Part shown: piece by piece, positions 18,058 to 26,857 of the stretch
Layout of the letters: each line of letters begins with the position of its first letter
Position numbering within the stretch: position 1 is the first letter of the stretch
Translations under genes and position numbers: made by a program
Assembly (NCBI RefSeq): GCF_009720825.1
Contig: NZ_WNKY01000014.1
Location: 62,001-126,000, forward strand
Source: Duganella radicis
GTDB taxonomy: Bacteria; Pseudomonadota; Gammaproteobacteria; Burkholderiales; Burkholderiaceae_D
DNA: 64,000 nucleotides
Direction of reading: 5' to 3'
Notes under the pieces: generated by a model
Told to the model about the DNA's origin: nothing
Database searches by the model: none
The model's input: only the letters and a program-made list of their open reading frames with translations

Positions 18058-19092
18058 ATGCCCAAGTCCACGCCGCCCGAGGCGGAGAGCCGGCGCCTGC
18101 AAATGGCCGACATTGCGCGGCTGGCGGGTGTGTCGACTTCCACCGTGTCGCGGGCGCTGGCCGGCAGCAAGCTCATCAGCGAAGAGACGCGCACCCGCGT
18201 CATGGAGCTGGCGCGCTCGCTCAAGTACAACATCAACATCGGCGCGCAAAACCTGCGCATGAAGCAGAACCGCACCGTGGGCGTGGTGGTGCCGTACGAC
18301 CCGGACACGCGCCAGCACTTGTCCGATCCCTTTTTCCTGTCCATGCTGGGCAGCCTGGCCGACGCGCTGACCGAACAGGGCTTCGACATGCTGGTCTCGC
18401 GCGTGGACGCCAGCGAGCTGGATGCCGCCGCCGCGCCCTTCGATACCGGCCGCGTGATCGGCATCGTGCTGATCGGCCAATGGCGCCATCACGATCAGCT
18501 GAACCAGCTGGCGGCGCGCCATGTGCCGATCGTGGTGTGGGGCGCGCAGCTGCCGCAGCAGCTGTATTGCACCGTCGGCGGCGACAACGTGGCCGGCGGC
18601 GAGCTGGCCGGCGCGCATCTGCTGGCGCAGGGCCGCAAGCGCATCGCTTTCTTCGGCGACATCAACCTGCCGGAAATCGGCCAGCGCTATGACGGCTTGT
18701 GCAACGCCTTGCGCAAGGCCGGCATGGCGGCGGACGCCGGGCTGCTGATCCCGGCCTCGTTCGTGCCGGACGGCGGCCGTCTGGCGGTCGAGCAGCTGCT
18801 GACCGCCGGCGTGGCGTTCGACGCCATCTTCGCCGGCAGCGACCTGATGGCCATGGAGGCCATCAACGCGCTGCGTCAGCGCGGGCTCGATGTGCCGGAC
18901 CGGGTGGCGGTGGTCGGCTACGATGACATCCAGTTGTCCAGCTATTTCCACCCGCCGCTGACCACTGTGCAGCAACCCATTCAGGAGGCTGGCCGGGCGC
19001 TGGTCGCCTCCCTGCTGGAACTGACCGAGGGCCGTCCCGCGCCCTCGCTGCAACTGCCTACCCGGTTGATTATCCGCCACAGCACTGTGTGA
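18058..19092 (+). CDS. suxR: LacI-family regulator of the sucrose locus
   Basis: The 344-residue protein has a LacI helix-turn-helix (ADIARLAGVSTSTVSRALAG, residues about 17-36), the hinge helix with the minor-groove Leu region, and a periplasmic-binding-like sensor domain. It resembles SuxR-type regulators that sit next to TonB receptor/amylosucrase genes. The end of the gene lies 128 bases before the receptor gene; two palindromic LacI-type sites lie in between. I infer that it represses the sucrose genes and is released by sucrose or a related sugar. The gene symbol is by analogy with Xanthomonas. Confidence 0.85.
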   Translation: MPKSTPPEAESRRLQMADIARLAGVSTSTVSRALAGSKLISEETRTRVMELARSLKYNINIGAQNLRMKQNRTVGVVVPYDPDTRQHLSDPFFLSMLGSLADALTEQGFDMLVSRVDASELDAAAAPFDTGRVIGIVLIGQWRHHDQLNQLAARHVPIVVWGAQLPQQLYCTVGGDNVAGGELAGAHLLAQGRKRIAFFGDINLPEIGQRYDGLCNALRKAGMAADAGLLIPASFVPDGGRLAVEQLLTAGVAFDAIFAGSDLMAMEAINALRQRGLDVPDRVAVVGYDDIQLSSYFHPPLTTVQQPIQEAGRALVASLLELTEGRPAPSLQLPTRLIIRHSTV

Positions 19093-19096
19093 TTTG

Positions 19097-19110
19097 TGCA
19101 ACCGATTGCA
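19097..19110. promoter_or_regulatory. Auxiliary LacI-type operator
   Basis: TGCAACCGATTGCA differs from the perfect site downstream at one base. Its centre is 56 bp upstream of the second site, which would allow looping or cooperative binding. Confidence 0.7.
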
Positions 19111-19141
19111 TGCGGCTTTAAAAGCCATAACAAAAAGTCTT

Positions 19142-19170
19142 TTGCAATTTAATGCAATCGATTGCATAAT
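19142..19170 (+). promoter_or_regulatory. Promoter of the sucrose operon
   Basis: TTGCAA (19142-19147) and CATAAT (19165-19170) are separated by 17 bases, a near-consensus sigma-70 promoter. The main operator occupies most of the spacer and touches the -10. Transcription should start near 19177, about 44 bases before the receptor start. Confidence 0.7.
19153..19166. promoter_or_regulatory. Main LacI-type operator
   Basis: TGCAATCGATTGCA is a perfect 14-bp palindrome with the central CG typical of LacI-family sites. It overlaps the spacer and the first bases of the -10, so a bound repressor would exclude RNA polymerase. Confidence 0.8.
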
Positions 19171-19220
19171 GCGTTCACCTGCTCAATAAAGCAGCAACAA
19201 CGACAATACTGGAGACGACC

Positions 19221-21509
19221 ATGCAACATCGCACCCTTAAACTGGGCGGCATCGCTGCCGCTGTCGCAACCGCTGTCCTGCACATGAGCGGCGCCGCCGC
19301 GCAGGAAGCCCCGCCGTCCGACGGCTTGAACATGGAGCGCGTGGTCGTCACCGGCACCAGCGGCGCTTCGTCCAAGATGAAGACCAGCGTATCGATCAGT
19401 ACCCTCGAAGGCGACGCCATCAAGAACGCCGCGCCGCTGAGCGCGGCCGAGGTGCTGCGCTCGGTGCCGGGCGTGCGTTCGGAATCGTCGGGCGGCGAGG
19501 GCAACGCCAACATCACCGTGCGTGGTGTGCCGATTTCGGCCGGCGGCGCGCGCTATGTGCAGATTCAGGAAGACGGCCTGCCGGTGCTGCAATCGGGCGA
19601 CTTCAACTTCATCACGCCGGACAGCTATGTGAAGATCGACGGCACGCTGGACCACCTGGAAGTGGTGCGCGGCGGTTCGGCCTCCACGCTGGCGACCAAT
19701 GCGCCGGGCGGCATCATCAACTTCATCACCAAGACCGGCGAGGAGAAGGGCGGTCACATCGCCATCAGCCGCGGCCTGGGCTACGACGAAACCCGCTACG
19801 ACTTCGACTACGGCGCGCCGATCTCGGACAAGACCCGCTTCTTCATCGGCGGTAACTACCGCACCGGCGAAGGCGTGCGCAACACCGGCATGAGCACCGA
19901 GGGCGGTGGCCAGATTCGCGGCAATATCACGCATGATCTGGACAATGGCTTCATCCGCTTGTCGTTCAAGCATCTGGACGACAAGGCGCCGACCGCGCTG
20001 CCGGTGCCGGTGCAGGTGGTGAACAAACAGATTCAGGAAATTCCGGGCATCGATCCGCGCACGGTCAGCTTCTATTCGCCGTACTGGGTGCGGGATGTGG
20101 TGCTCAGCAAGAACAACACGCCGGTGTCCACCAACGTCAACGACGGCCTGAAAGTGAAGAGCGATTCCGTCGGCCTGGAAGGCTCGTTCGATCTGGGCGA
20201 TGGCTGGAACCTGAACAACAAGTTCCGCACCTCCGACAACAGCGGCCGCTTTACCGGCGTGTTCGCGGCGAATAACGGCACGGTGGGCAACTACACCTTC
20301 GCCACTGGTCCGAACAAGGGCAAGGCGTACAATGGCCGCGCCTTCTCCGCCGTGGTGTTCAACACCTCGATCGACGACGCCGGCAATACGCTGAACGACA
20401 CCAAGCTGGCCAAGACCTTCAAGCTGGCCGACGGCAGCAAGCTGACCACCACCGCAGGCCTGTACCTGTCGACGCAAAAGCTGGCGCTGACCTGGAACTT
20501 CAACGAATACCTGATGCAGGCCACCGGCGACAAACCGGCGCTGCTGCAAACTGCCAGCGCCACACCGGGATTGGTCGGTCCTGCCTTCGGCGGCTGCTGC
20601 TCGCGCGCGGTCGACATGGAGTACAAACTCACTTCGCCTTACCTGAATCTGGGCTATGAAACCGGTGCGCTGAACCTGGACGCCAGCATCCGCCAGGATC
20701 GCCAGCGTGCCAACGGCACCGCCAACATCGCCACCATGAGCGGCGGCGCGCTGCGCTACGATCCGGCCACCGAGCAGTTTGTCGACTACAAGCTGAATCA
20801 CAATTCGTACTCGGTGGGCGGCAACTACGCGTTCACAAAAAACCTGTCGGCGTTTGCCCGCGTCAGCGACGGCGTGGCCTTCAATGCGGACCGCATCCTG
20901 TTTGGCACGCCGCTGGATGGCACGGCGCCGATCAACATCAACACCGTCAAGCAGATTGAGGGCGGTGTGAAATGGCGCAGCGGCGGCATCAGCACCTTTG
21001 TGACGCTGTTCCAGGCCAAGACCGACGAGAGCAACTACGAAGCGACCACCCAGCGCAGCACTTCCAACAAGTACGACGCCAAGGGCGTCGAGCTGGAAGG
21101 CGCGTACAGCAACGGCGGCTTCCGCATCACCGGCGGCATGACCTACACCGATGCGAAGATTGTCGGCACCGCAGCGGCGGATGTGGCGAACATCGGCAAT
21201 ACGCCGCGCCGCCAGGCCAAGTACATCTACCAGCTGGCGCCGAGCTACAGCTTTGGCAATGCCACGGTTGGCGCCAGCCTGATCGGCACCGGCAAGTCGT
21301 GGGGCGACGATGCGCACACCATCGTGTTGCCGGCGTATGAGGTGGTGAATGCCTACGTCAATTACAACCTGACCGAGAAAGCCACGTTGTCGCTGAGCGT
21401 GAATAATTTGTTCAACAAGATCGGTTACACCGAGGTGGAAGGTGACGGTCACGCCGCTCGCTCCATCTCCGGCCGTGCCGCCAAAGTCAGCCTGTCCTAT
21501 GCCTTCTAA
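19221..21509 (+). CDS. suxA: TonB-dependent outer-membrane receptor, likely for sucrose
   Basis: The 762-residue precursor has a signal peptide up to about AAAQEA, a TonB-box-like MERVVVTG, a plug domain (SAAEVLRSVPGVRSESSGGE, VVRGGSASTLATNAPGGIIN) and a 22-strand barrel ending in the C-terminal LSYAF with a terminal Phe. It follows a LacI regulator and comes before amylosucrase, fructokinase and a sugar transporter, the arrangement of the Xanthomonas sux locus, whose receptor SuxA takes up sucrose. Substrate assignment is by context. An AGACGACC stretch precedes the start. Its stop lies inside the start region of amylosucrase. Confidence 0.9.
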   Translation: MQHRTLKLGGIAAAVATAVLHMSGAAAQEAPPSDGLNMERVVVTGTSGASSKMKTSVSISTLEGDAIKNAAPLSAAEVLRSVPGVRSESSGGEGNANITVRGVPISAGGARYVQIQEDGLPVLQSGDFNFITPDSYVKIDGTLDHLEVVRGGSASTLATNAPGGIINFITKTGEEKGGHIAISRGLGYDETRYDFDYGAPISDKTRFFIGGNYRTGEGVRNTGMSTEGGGQIRGNITHDLDNGFIRLSFKHLDDKAPTALPVPVQVVNKQIQEIPGIDPRTVSFYSPYWVRDVVLSKNNTPVSTNVNDGLKVKSDSVGLEGSFDLGDGWNLNNKFRTSDNSGRFTGVFAANNGTVGNYTFATGPNKGKAYNGRAFSAVVFNTSIDDAGNTLNDTKLAKTFKLADGSKLTTTAGLYLSTQKLALTWNFNEYLMQATGDKPALLQTASATPGLVGPAFGGCCSRAVDMEYKLTSPYLNLGYETGALNLDASIRQDRQRANGTANIATMSGGALRYDPATEQFVDYKLNHNSYSVGGNYAFTKNLSAFARVSDGVAFNADRILFGTPLDGTAPININTVKQIEGGVKWRSGGISTFVTLFQAKTDESNYEATTQRSTSNKYDAKGVELEGAYSNGGFRITGGMTYTDAKIVGTAAADVANIGNTPRRQAKYIYQLAPSYSFGNATVGASLIGTGKSWGDDAHTIVLPAYEVVNAYVNYNLTEKATLSLSVNNLFNKIGYTEVEGDGHAARSISGRAAKVSLSYAF

Positions 21510-23397
21510 TGTCATGACGGACCGCATGCTTGCGGTCCTGCCCGAGGAACTGCGGCCGCAAGCCGCGCAGCGCCTGGCCGCCAACGAGCCGGTGCTGCGC
21601 CGGCTGCTGGCCGGCTTGTACGGCGGGCACGCCAACTTCGACGCCTGGCTGGACGAGTTGATGGCGTCGCTGGGCGCGCTGTACGCCGCGCGTCCGGCGG
21701 AGCTGCGCGCGCAGGACGAACGGCGCGCGGCGCAGCCGGACTGGTTCCTCAGCCAGCGCATGCTGGGCTACTGCGCGTATGTGCAGAACTTCGGCGGCGA
21801 TCTGAATGGCGTGGCGGCGCGCATTCCGTACTTGCAGGAGATGGGCGTCAGCTATCTGCATCTGCTGCCGTTCCTGCGTGCCCGCGACGGTGAGAATGAC
21901 GGCGGCTTTGCGGTGTCCAGCTTTGATGACGTTGAACCGTCGCTGGGCACCAATGCCGATCTGGATGCGCTGACCGCGCAGCTGCGCGCGGCCGGTATCA
22001 GCCTGTGTTCGGACTTCATTCTGAACCACGTGGCGGACGATCATGCGTGGGCCATCGCTGCCAAAGCTGGCGATGCGGCGGCGCGCGCCATGTTCCTGGT
22101 CTATCCGGACCGCGAGATGCCGGACCGCTACGAGCGTACGCTGGGCCAGGTCTTCCCTCAAGTAGCGCCGGGCAATTTCACGCCGGCGCTGGGCGGCTGG
22201 GTGTGGAGCACCTTCTATCCGTATCAGTGGGATCTGAACTACGCCAATCCGGCGGTGTTCGCGGCGATGGCGGCGGCCATGCTGCGGCTGGCGAATCGCG
22301 GCATCGAGGTATTCCGCCTGGATTCCACCGCCTTCCTTTGGAAGCGCGAAGGCACCAACAGCATGAATCAGCCGGAGGCGCACCAGATCCTGCAAGCCTT
22401 GCGCGCGATTGTCGATATCGTGGCGCCGGGCGTGCTGCTCAAGGCGGAGGCCATTGTGCCGACGCGTGAGTTGCCGGCGTATCTGGGCAGTGCCGATGCG
22501 CGCGAATGCCACATCGCCTATCACAGCAGCCTGATGGCGGCCAGCTGGCTGGCCCTGTCCGAGCAGGGAACCAGCGCGTTGCGCGAGGTAATCCGCAACA
22601 CGCCGGAGCTGCCGCCGGCGGCAACGTGGCTCAGCTACGTGCGCTGTCACGACGACATTGGCTGGAACGTGTTGCGCGCGGAAGCCGGCGCCGACGGTAG
22701 CGATGCGAACGCGCGGCTGGCACGCGCCTCGCGCTTCTTTGCTGGCGCCGAAGGCAGCTATGCGTCGGGCGCGGCATTCCAGAGCACCGATCCGAACGCG
22801 GCACATGGCAGCAACGGCTCGGCCGCCTCGCTGGCGGGGCTGGAAACCGCCGGCAGCGAAGAGGAACGCGAACTGGCCATGCGTCGCCTGCTGCTCTTGC
22901 ACGGCCTGGCGCTGAGCTTTGGCGCGCTGCCGGTGCTGTACATGGGCGACGAGCTGGCAATGACGAATGATTACAGCTACCAGCATCGCCCGCAGCACGC
23001 GATGGACAGCCGCTGGCTCCAGCGTCCGCGATTCGACGACGAGCGCTGGCGGCAGCGCGGCGAGGGGGATGCCCACACCGGCGACGGCGATGGCGACGGC
23101 GGCCGTTCAGCGGCGGCGAACATGTATCAGTCGCTGCGCCGCCTGCTGGACGCACGCCGCCGGCATGAGGCGCTGGCGGCCAACGCGCCACGCACGCTGC
23201 TGGCCGATGCGCCGGATGGCATGCTGGCGCTAACGCGCGGCGAGCGTTTTGTCACCTTGATGAACTTCTCCAGCCAGCCGCAAAGCTATGCGCTGCAAGG
23301 GCAGTGGACCGACTGCCTCGACGGGCGCATACTGGATGGCGCGGTCACGCTGGAACCGTATGCAATGCATTGGCTGGAACGTGGAGCGACAGCATGA
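21499..23397 (+). CDS. suxB: Amylosucrase (GH13)
   Basis: Amylosucrase splits sucrose and adds the glucose to an alpha-1,4-glucan, releasing fructose. The 632-residue protein has the GH13 catalytic set: nucleophile Asp in GIEVFRLDSTAFLWK, acid/base Glu in VLLKAEAIVP, and the third Asp in YVRCHDDIGW, as in the Neisseria polysaccharea enzyme. SQRMLGYCAYVQNFGGDLNG is a typical amylosucrase N-terminal motif. ATG 21499 overlaps the receptor stop by 11 bases; ATG 21514 would drop five residues. It lacks a signal peptide, so sucrose must be imported first. The gene symbol follows Xanthomonas. Confidence 0.93.
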   Translation: MPSNVMTDRMLAVLPEELRPQAAQRLAANEPVLRRLLAGLYGGHANFDAWLDELMASLGALYAARPAELRAQDERRAAQPDWFLSQRMLGYCAYVQNFGGDLNGVAARIPYLQEMGVSYLHLLPFLRARDGENDGGFAVSSFDDVEPSLGTNADLDALTAQLRAAGISLCSDFILNHVADDHAWAIAAKAGDAAARAMFLVYPDREMPDRYERTLGQVFPQVAPGNFTPALGGWVWSTFYPYQWDLNYANPAVFAAMAAAMLRLANRGIEVFRLDSTAFLWKREGTNSMNQPEAHQILQALRAIVDIVAPGVLLKAEAIVPTRELPAYLGSADARECHIAYHSSLMAASWLALSEQGTSALREVIRNTPELPPAATWLSYVRCHDDIGWNVLRAEAGADGSDANARLARASRFFAGAEGSYASGAAFQSTDPNAAHGSNGSAASLAGLETAGSEEERELAMRRLLLLHGLALSFGALPVLYMGDELAMTNDYSYQHRPQHAMDSRWLQRPRFDDERWRQRGEGDAHTGDGDGDGGRSAAANMYQSLRRLLDARRRHEALAANAPRTLLADAPDGMLALTRGERFVTLMNFSSQPQSYALQGQWTDCLDGRILDGAVTLEPYAMHWLERGATA

Positions 23398-24314
23398 GTC
23401 AACACACCATCGCCGTCTTCGGCGAAGCACTGGTCGACGATTTCATCACCGAGCAGGTGGTGGGCGGCGCGCCATTCAACGTGGCGCGCAACCTCGCCGC
23501 ATTCGGCGTCGCCACCCTGATGGTCACGCGCATCGGCGCCGACAAGAACGGCGCCTTGCTGCGCAACGAATTTACACGCTTCGGCATGAGCGAAGCCGCG
23601 CTGCAAATCGACGAACGCGAGGCCACGGGCCGCGTGGTGGTCGAGCGCGATGCCAGCGGCCACCGCTTCATCATCCTGCCCGACCAGGCTTACGATTACG
23701 TTGAAACCGTGCCGGCACTACAAGCACTGGCGGACGCGCAACCGCAGGTGATTTACTTCGGCACCATGGCGCAGCGCCACGAACAATCGCGCAGCACCTT
23801 GCGTGCCATGCTGGAAGCCAGCAAGGCACAGCGCTACCTCGACCTCAACGTGCGCGAAGGCCAGGTCACCGAACGCATCGCCCACGAGTCGCTCAAGCTG
23901 GCCGATATCGTCAAGGTCAACGAGGACGAGCTGCAAGACCTGTTCAAATGGTACACACACACGCAGCCAGCCGACATGCGTGACGCTTGCCAGACCCTGA
24001 TGCGTACCTTCGACCTGCAAGGCCTGATCGTCACGCTGGGCGAGCGCGGCGCAATGCACTTCGCCGCCGACGGCACGGTCACCGCCAATCACGAATGCCA
24101 CGCCCCTGAACGCATCGTCGACACGGTGGGCGCCGGCGACGCCTTCTCCGCCGTGTTCCTGTTCGGCCAATCGCAAGGCTGGCCGCTCTCGCTCACGCTG
24201 GCGCGCGCCAACGCCTTTGCCGGCGCCATTTGCGGCATCTCCGGCGCGGTGCCGGCCGATATCGGCTTCTACACGCCGTGGATCGCACGCTGGCGCGAAG
24301 GAGCCATCGCATGA
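23394..24314 (+). CDS. Fructokinase (PfkB family)
   Basis: The 306-residue ribokinase-fold sugar kinase begins MSQHTIAVFGEALVDDFI and ends its active site with DTVGAGDAFSAVF, which has the catalytic Asp in the GAGD anion hole. GGAPFNVARNLAAFG is the typical PfkB first signature. It phosphorylates the fructose set free by amylosucrase. The start overlaps the amylosucrase stop by four bases (ATGA) and the stop overlaps the transporter start in the same way, so the genes are translationally coupled. Fructokinase is the extra member compared with the four-gene Xanthomonas sux locus. Confidence 0.9.
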   Translation: MSQHTIAVFGEALVDDFITEQVVGGAPFNVARNLAAFGVATLMVTRIGADKNGALLRNEFTRFGMSEAALQIDEREATGRVVVERDASGHRFIILPDQAYDYVETVPALQALADAQPQVIYFGTMAQRHEQSRSTLRAMLEASKAQRYLDLNVREGQVTERIAHESLKLADIVKVNEDELQDLFKWYTHTQPADMRDACQTLMRTFDLQGLIVTLGERGAMHFAADGTVTANHECHAPERIVDTVGAGDAFSAVFLFGQSQGWPLSLTLARANAFAGAICGISGAVPADIGFYTPWIARWREGAIA

Positions 24315-25612
24315 AGCCGCGCCTGTCGTTCTGGCAGATCGTGAACATGAACATCGGATTCTTCGGCATCCAGTTCAGCTTCGGCCTGCAACAGAGCAGC
24401 ATGAGCCCCATCTACAAATACCTCGGTGCCGATGAAGCCAGCCTGCCCTATCTGTGGCTGGCCGGTCCGATGACCGGACTGCTGGTGCAACCGCTGATCG
24501 GCGCCATGAGCGACCGCACCATCACGCGCTGGGGACGGCGCACGCCATACTTCCTGATCGGTGCCATCCTGTGCAGTCTTGGCCTGCTGGCGATGCCGTT
24601 CAGCCCTACGCTGTGGATGGCGGCCAGCCTGCTGTGGATACTGGACGCGGCCAACAACGTCACCATGGAACCGTACCGCGCCTTCGTCAGCGACAAGCTG
24701 CAACCGGAGCAGCATTCGATCGGCTTCCTGACGCAAAGCGCCTTCACCGGCCTGGGGCAAACGCTGGCCTATCTCACACCATCGCTGCTGGTCTGGCTGG
24801 GCATGAACAAGGACGCGGTCAACGGCAGCCATATTCCGCACATCGTGATCGTTGCCTTCATGATCGGCGCGGTGTTCTCGATCAGCTCCGTGCTGTGGAC
24901 TTTGAAGACCACCAAGGAAAATCCGCTCACCGAGGCCGAGCTGCAAGCCATGCGCGCCAAGCCGGCCGGCTGGCGCCACGCGCTGGGCGACATCGCCAGC
25001 GCCGTGCGCGAGATGCCGTCCACCATGCGCCAGCTGGCGTGGGTGAAGCTGTTCCAGTGGTACGCCATGTTCTGCTATTGGCAGTACATCATGCTGTCGC
25101 TGTCGACCACCCTCTACGGCACCACCGACCAGGCCTCGCAAGGCTTCCGCGATGCCGGGCTGCTGGCGGGGCAGGTGGGCGCGTTCTACAACTTCATCGC
25201 GTTCGTGGGGGCGCTGGCGCTGGTGCCGTTCACGCGCCGCCATGGTCCGAAGATCACGCACAGTGTGTGTCTGGCACTGGCCGGCGTGGCCATGATGAGC
25301 ATCCCGATGATTCACACGCCGGCGCTGCTGTATGTGCCGATGGTGGGCATCGGGCTGGCATGGGCCAGCATCATGGGTAATCCGTATGTGATGCTGGCGG
25401 GCTGCATACCGCCGGAGCGCACCGGTGTCTATATGGGCATCTTCAATATGTTCATCGTGATCCCGATGATCATCCAGATCTTTACGCTGCCGCTGTACTA
25501 CCGCAGCCTGCTGGGTGGGAATCCGGAGAATGTGATCCGCCTGGCCGGCGTGCTGATGTTGTGCGGCGCAGTGGCTGTGTTGATGGTGAAGATAAAAAAA
25601 ACGCCAGCTTGA
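24311..25612 (+). CDS. suxC: MFS sucrose transporter (GPH/SUT-like)
   Basis: The 433-residue protein has twelve hydrophobic segments. It opens [20 protein letters not shown] and has the RWGRRTPYF loop after helix two that marks the SUT/SLC45-like sucrose transporters, together with [10 protein letters not shown]. It would carry sucrose with protons across the inner membrane after uptake by the TonB receptor. ATG 24311 overlaps the fructokinase stop by four bases. It is the last gene; the shared terminator with bfr follows. Confidence 0.9.
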   Translation: MKPRLSFWQIVNMNIGFFGIQFSFGLQQSSMSPIYKYLGADEASLPYLWLAGPMTGLLVQPLIGAMSDRTITRWGRRTPYFLIGAILCSLGLLAMPFSPTLWMAASLLWILDAANNVTMEPYRAFVSDKLQPEQHSIGFLTQSAFTGLGQTLAYLTPSLLVWLGMNKDAVNGSHIPHIVIVAFMIGAVFSISSVLWTLKTTKENPLTEAELQAMRAKPAGWRHALGDIASAVREMPSTMRQLAWVKLFQWYAMFCYWQYIMLSLSTTLYGTTDQASQGFRDAGLLAGQVGAFYNFIAFVGALALVPFTRRHGPKITHSVCLALAGVAMMSIPMIHTPALLYVPMVGIGLAWASIMGNPYVMLAGCIPPERTGVYMGIFNMFIVIPMIIQIFTLPLYYRSLLGGNPENVIRLAGVLMLCGAVAVLMVKIKKTPA

Positions 25613-25623
25613 AATCGCTGGCG
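25594..25623 (-). terminator. Terminator of bfr, possibly bidirectional
   Basis: CGCCAGC (25602-25608) pairs with GCTGGCG (25617-25623). On the minus strand it is followed by TTTTTTTTATC, a strong terminator for bfr. On the plus strand it lies within the last codons of the transporter and past its stop, without a good T tract. Confidence 0.85.
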
Positions 25624-25630
25624 CTCGGTC

Positions 25631-26104
25631 TTACTCTTCGTTCATCTGGCTTTGCAGGTAATTCTGGATGCCGATCTTGCCGATCAGGTCCAGCTGCGTT
25701 TCCAGCCAGTCGATGTGTTCTTCGGTGTCTTCGAGGATCATCAGCAGCAGGTCGCGCGACACGTAGTCGGCGGCCTTCTCTGCGGCGGCGATGCCCTCCT
25801 TGACGGTGATCTGCGCGCCGCGTTCCAGTTTCAGATCGCAGTTGATCATCTCTTCGGTGTTCTCGCCGATCATGATCTTGTGCATGGCTTGCAGGTTAGG
25901 CAGGCCGTCCAGCATCAGGATGCGGTCGATCAGTTTGTCGGCGTGTTTCATTTCGCCGATCGATTCTTCGTATTCTTTCTTGCCGATCTTTTCCAGACCC
26001 CAGTGCTTGTACATGCGCGCATGCAGGAAGTATTGGTTGATGGCAGTGAGTTCGTTGGTCAGCTGTGCATTCAGCAAGCGGATGACTTCTTGGTCGCCCT
26101 TCAT
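25631..26104 (-). CDS. bfr: Bacterioferritin
   Basis: The 157-residue four-helix protein stores iron as a 24-mer with bound haem. In Escherichia coli numbering it keeps E18, E51, H54, E94 and H130 of the diiron site and M52, the haem ligand, in GEMKHADKL. At position 127 it has Thr (LEDTEEH) instead of Glu, with E128 and E129 next to it. The C-terminus (QNYLQSQM) is typical. It is read away from the iron cluster and a symmetric Fur-like site lies upstream at 26227-26245. A terminator follows. Confidence 0.95.
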   Translation of the reverse strand: MKGDQEVIRLLNAQLTNELTAINQYFLHARMYKHWGLEKIGKKEYEESIGEMKHADKLIDRILMLDGLPNLQAMHKIMIGENTEEMINCDLKLERGAQITVKEGIAAAEKAADYVSRDLLLMILEDTEEHIDWLETQLDLIGKIGIQNYLQSQMNEE

Positions 26105-26226
26105 GACTGGCTTTCTAAGTGGTTACGGAATAGCGGCATTTTGCCATGAACGGACTGTCAACGTGTAGCGATTGCCAAGGATTTCACGTCAAAGTGTATC
26201 AATATCCCCGGCCTGAAAATATTGGA

Positions 26227-26245
26227 GCTAATGAAAACTATTAGC
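26227..26245. promoter_or_regulatory. Candidate Fur site between bfr and the PNPOx gene
   Basis: GCTAATGAAAACTATTAGC is an inverted repeat with six-base arms, and matches 14 of 19 positions of the classical Fur box. It lies between two divergent promoters, 123 bases upstream of bfr and 76 bases upstream of the PNPOx gene. Confidence 0.45.
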
Positions 26246-26320
26246 ATTCGCAGCGTGCGGCAACCCACAGTGCGCCAGCGCCTGGATAGCTAACATGGAA
26301 GCTCAACTAAGGAGCTAGCC

Positions 26321-26857
26321 ATGGATTCCATCAATGCCAACCAAGTAGAATCAAACCACCAGGATCTGATCGGCGAAGACGCCGTGCGCAAGATCCGCGA
26401 ATTTGTCGACAGCACGCCCGGCTGCTTCTTCTGCACCAACGATGCCCATGGCGGCCCCGGCGACGCCCGGCCGATGACGGCGCTGCAAGTCGATAACCTC
26501 GGCAACCTGTGGTTCATCTCGGCCAGCGACAGTCTGAAGAATGTGGAACTGGCGGCCGATCCCTCGGCCACGCTGTACTTCCAGGGCTCGGCCCATTCCG
26601 AGTTCATGCATCTGGAAGGGATCGCCACCGTGCTGCGCGACCCGGTCAAGGTCAAGGAGCTGTGGAGCTTCACCATGAAGACCTGGTTCACCGGCGGCGA
26701 AGACGATCCGCGCATCACGCTGATCAAGTTCGCGCCGACCTATGGCTACTATTGGGATACCAAGCACGGCAAGGCGGTGGCCAGCGTCAAGATGCTGATC
26801 GGCGCCGTGATCGGTAAGACGATGGACGACTCCATCGAGGGCAGGCTGGATCTTTAA
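26321..26857 (+). CDS. Pyridoxamine 5'-phosphate oxidase-like general stress protein
   Basis: The 178-residue protein has the split-barrel FMN-binding fold of general stress protein 26-type proteins: CFFCTNDAHGGPGDARPMTAL, NLWFISASDSLKNVELAADP, FHH-like YFQGSAHSEFMHLEG and DDPRITLIKFAPTYGYYWD. The family binds FMN or a related flavin and is induced by general stress; the enzyme reaction is unknown. Its start is preceded by AAGGAG. It lies between two iron genes but shows no direct link to iron. Confidence 0.88.
   Translation: MDSINANQVESNHQDLIGEDAVRKIREFVDSTPGCFFCTNDAHGGPGDARPMTALQVDNLGNLWFISASDSLKNVELAADPSATLYFQGSAHSEFMHLEGIATVLRDPVKVKELWSFTMKTWFTGGEDDPRITLIKFAPTYGYYWDTKHGKAVASVKMLIGAVIGKTMDDSIEGRLDL

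Noticed and set aside
19149..21761. An 870-codon minus-strand frame over the TonB receptor gene.
   Set aside because: It is the antisense shadow of the receptor; its product has repeated Arg/Val/Ala sequence without any known domain.
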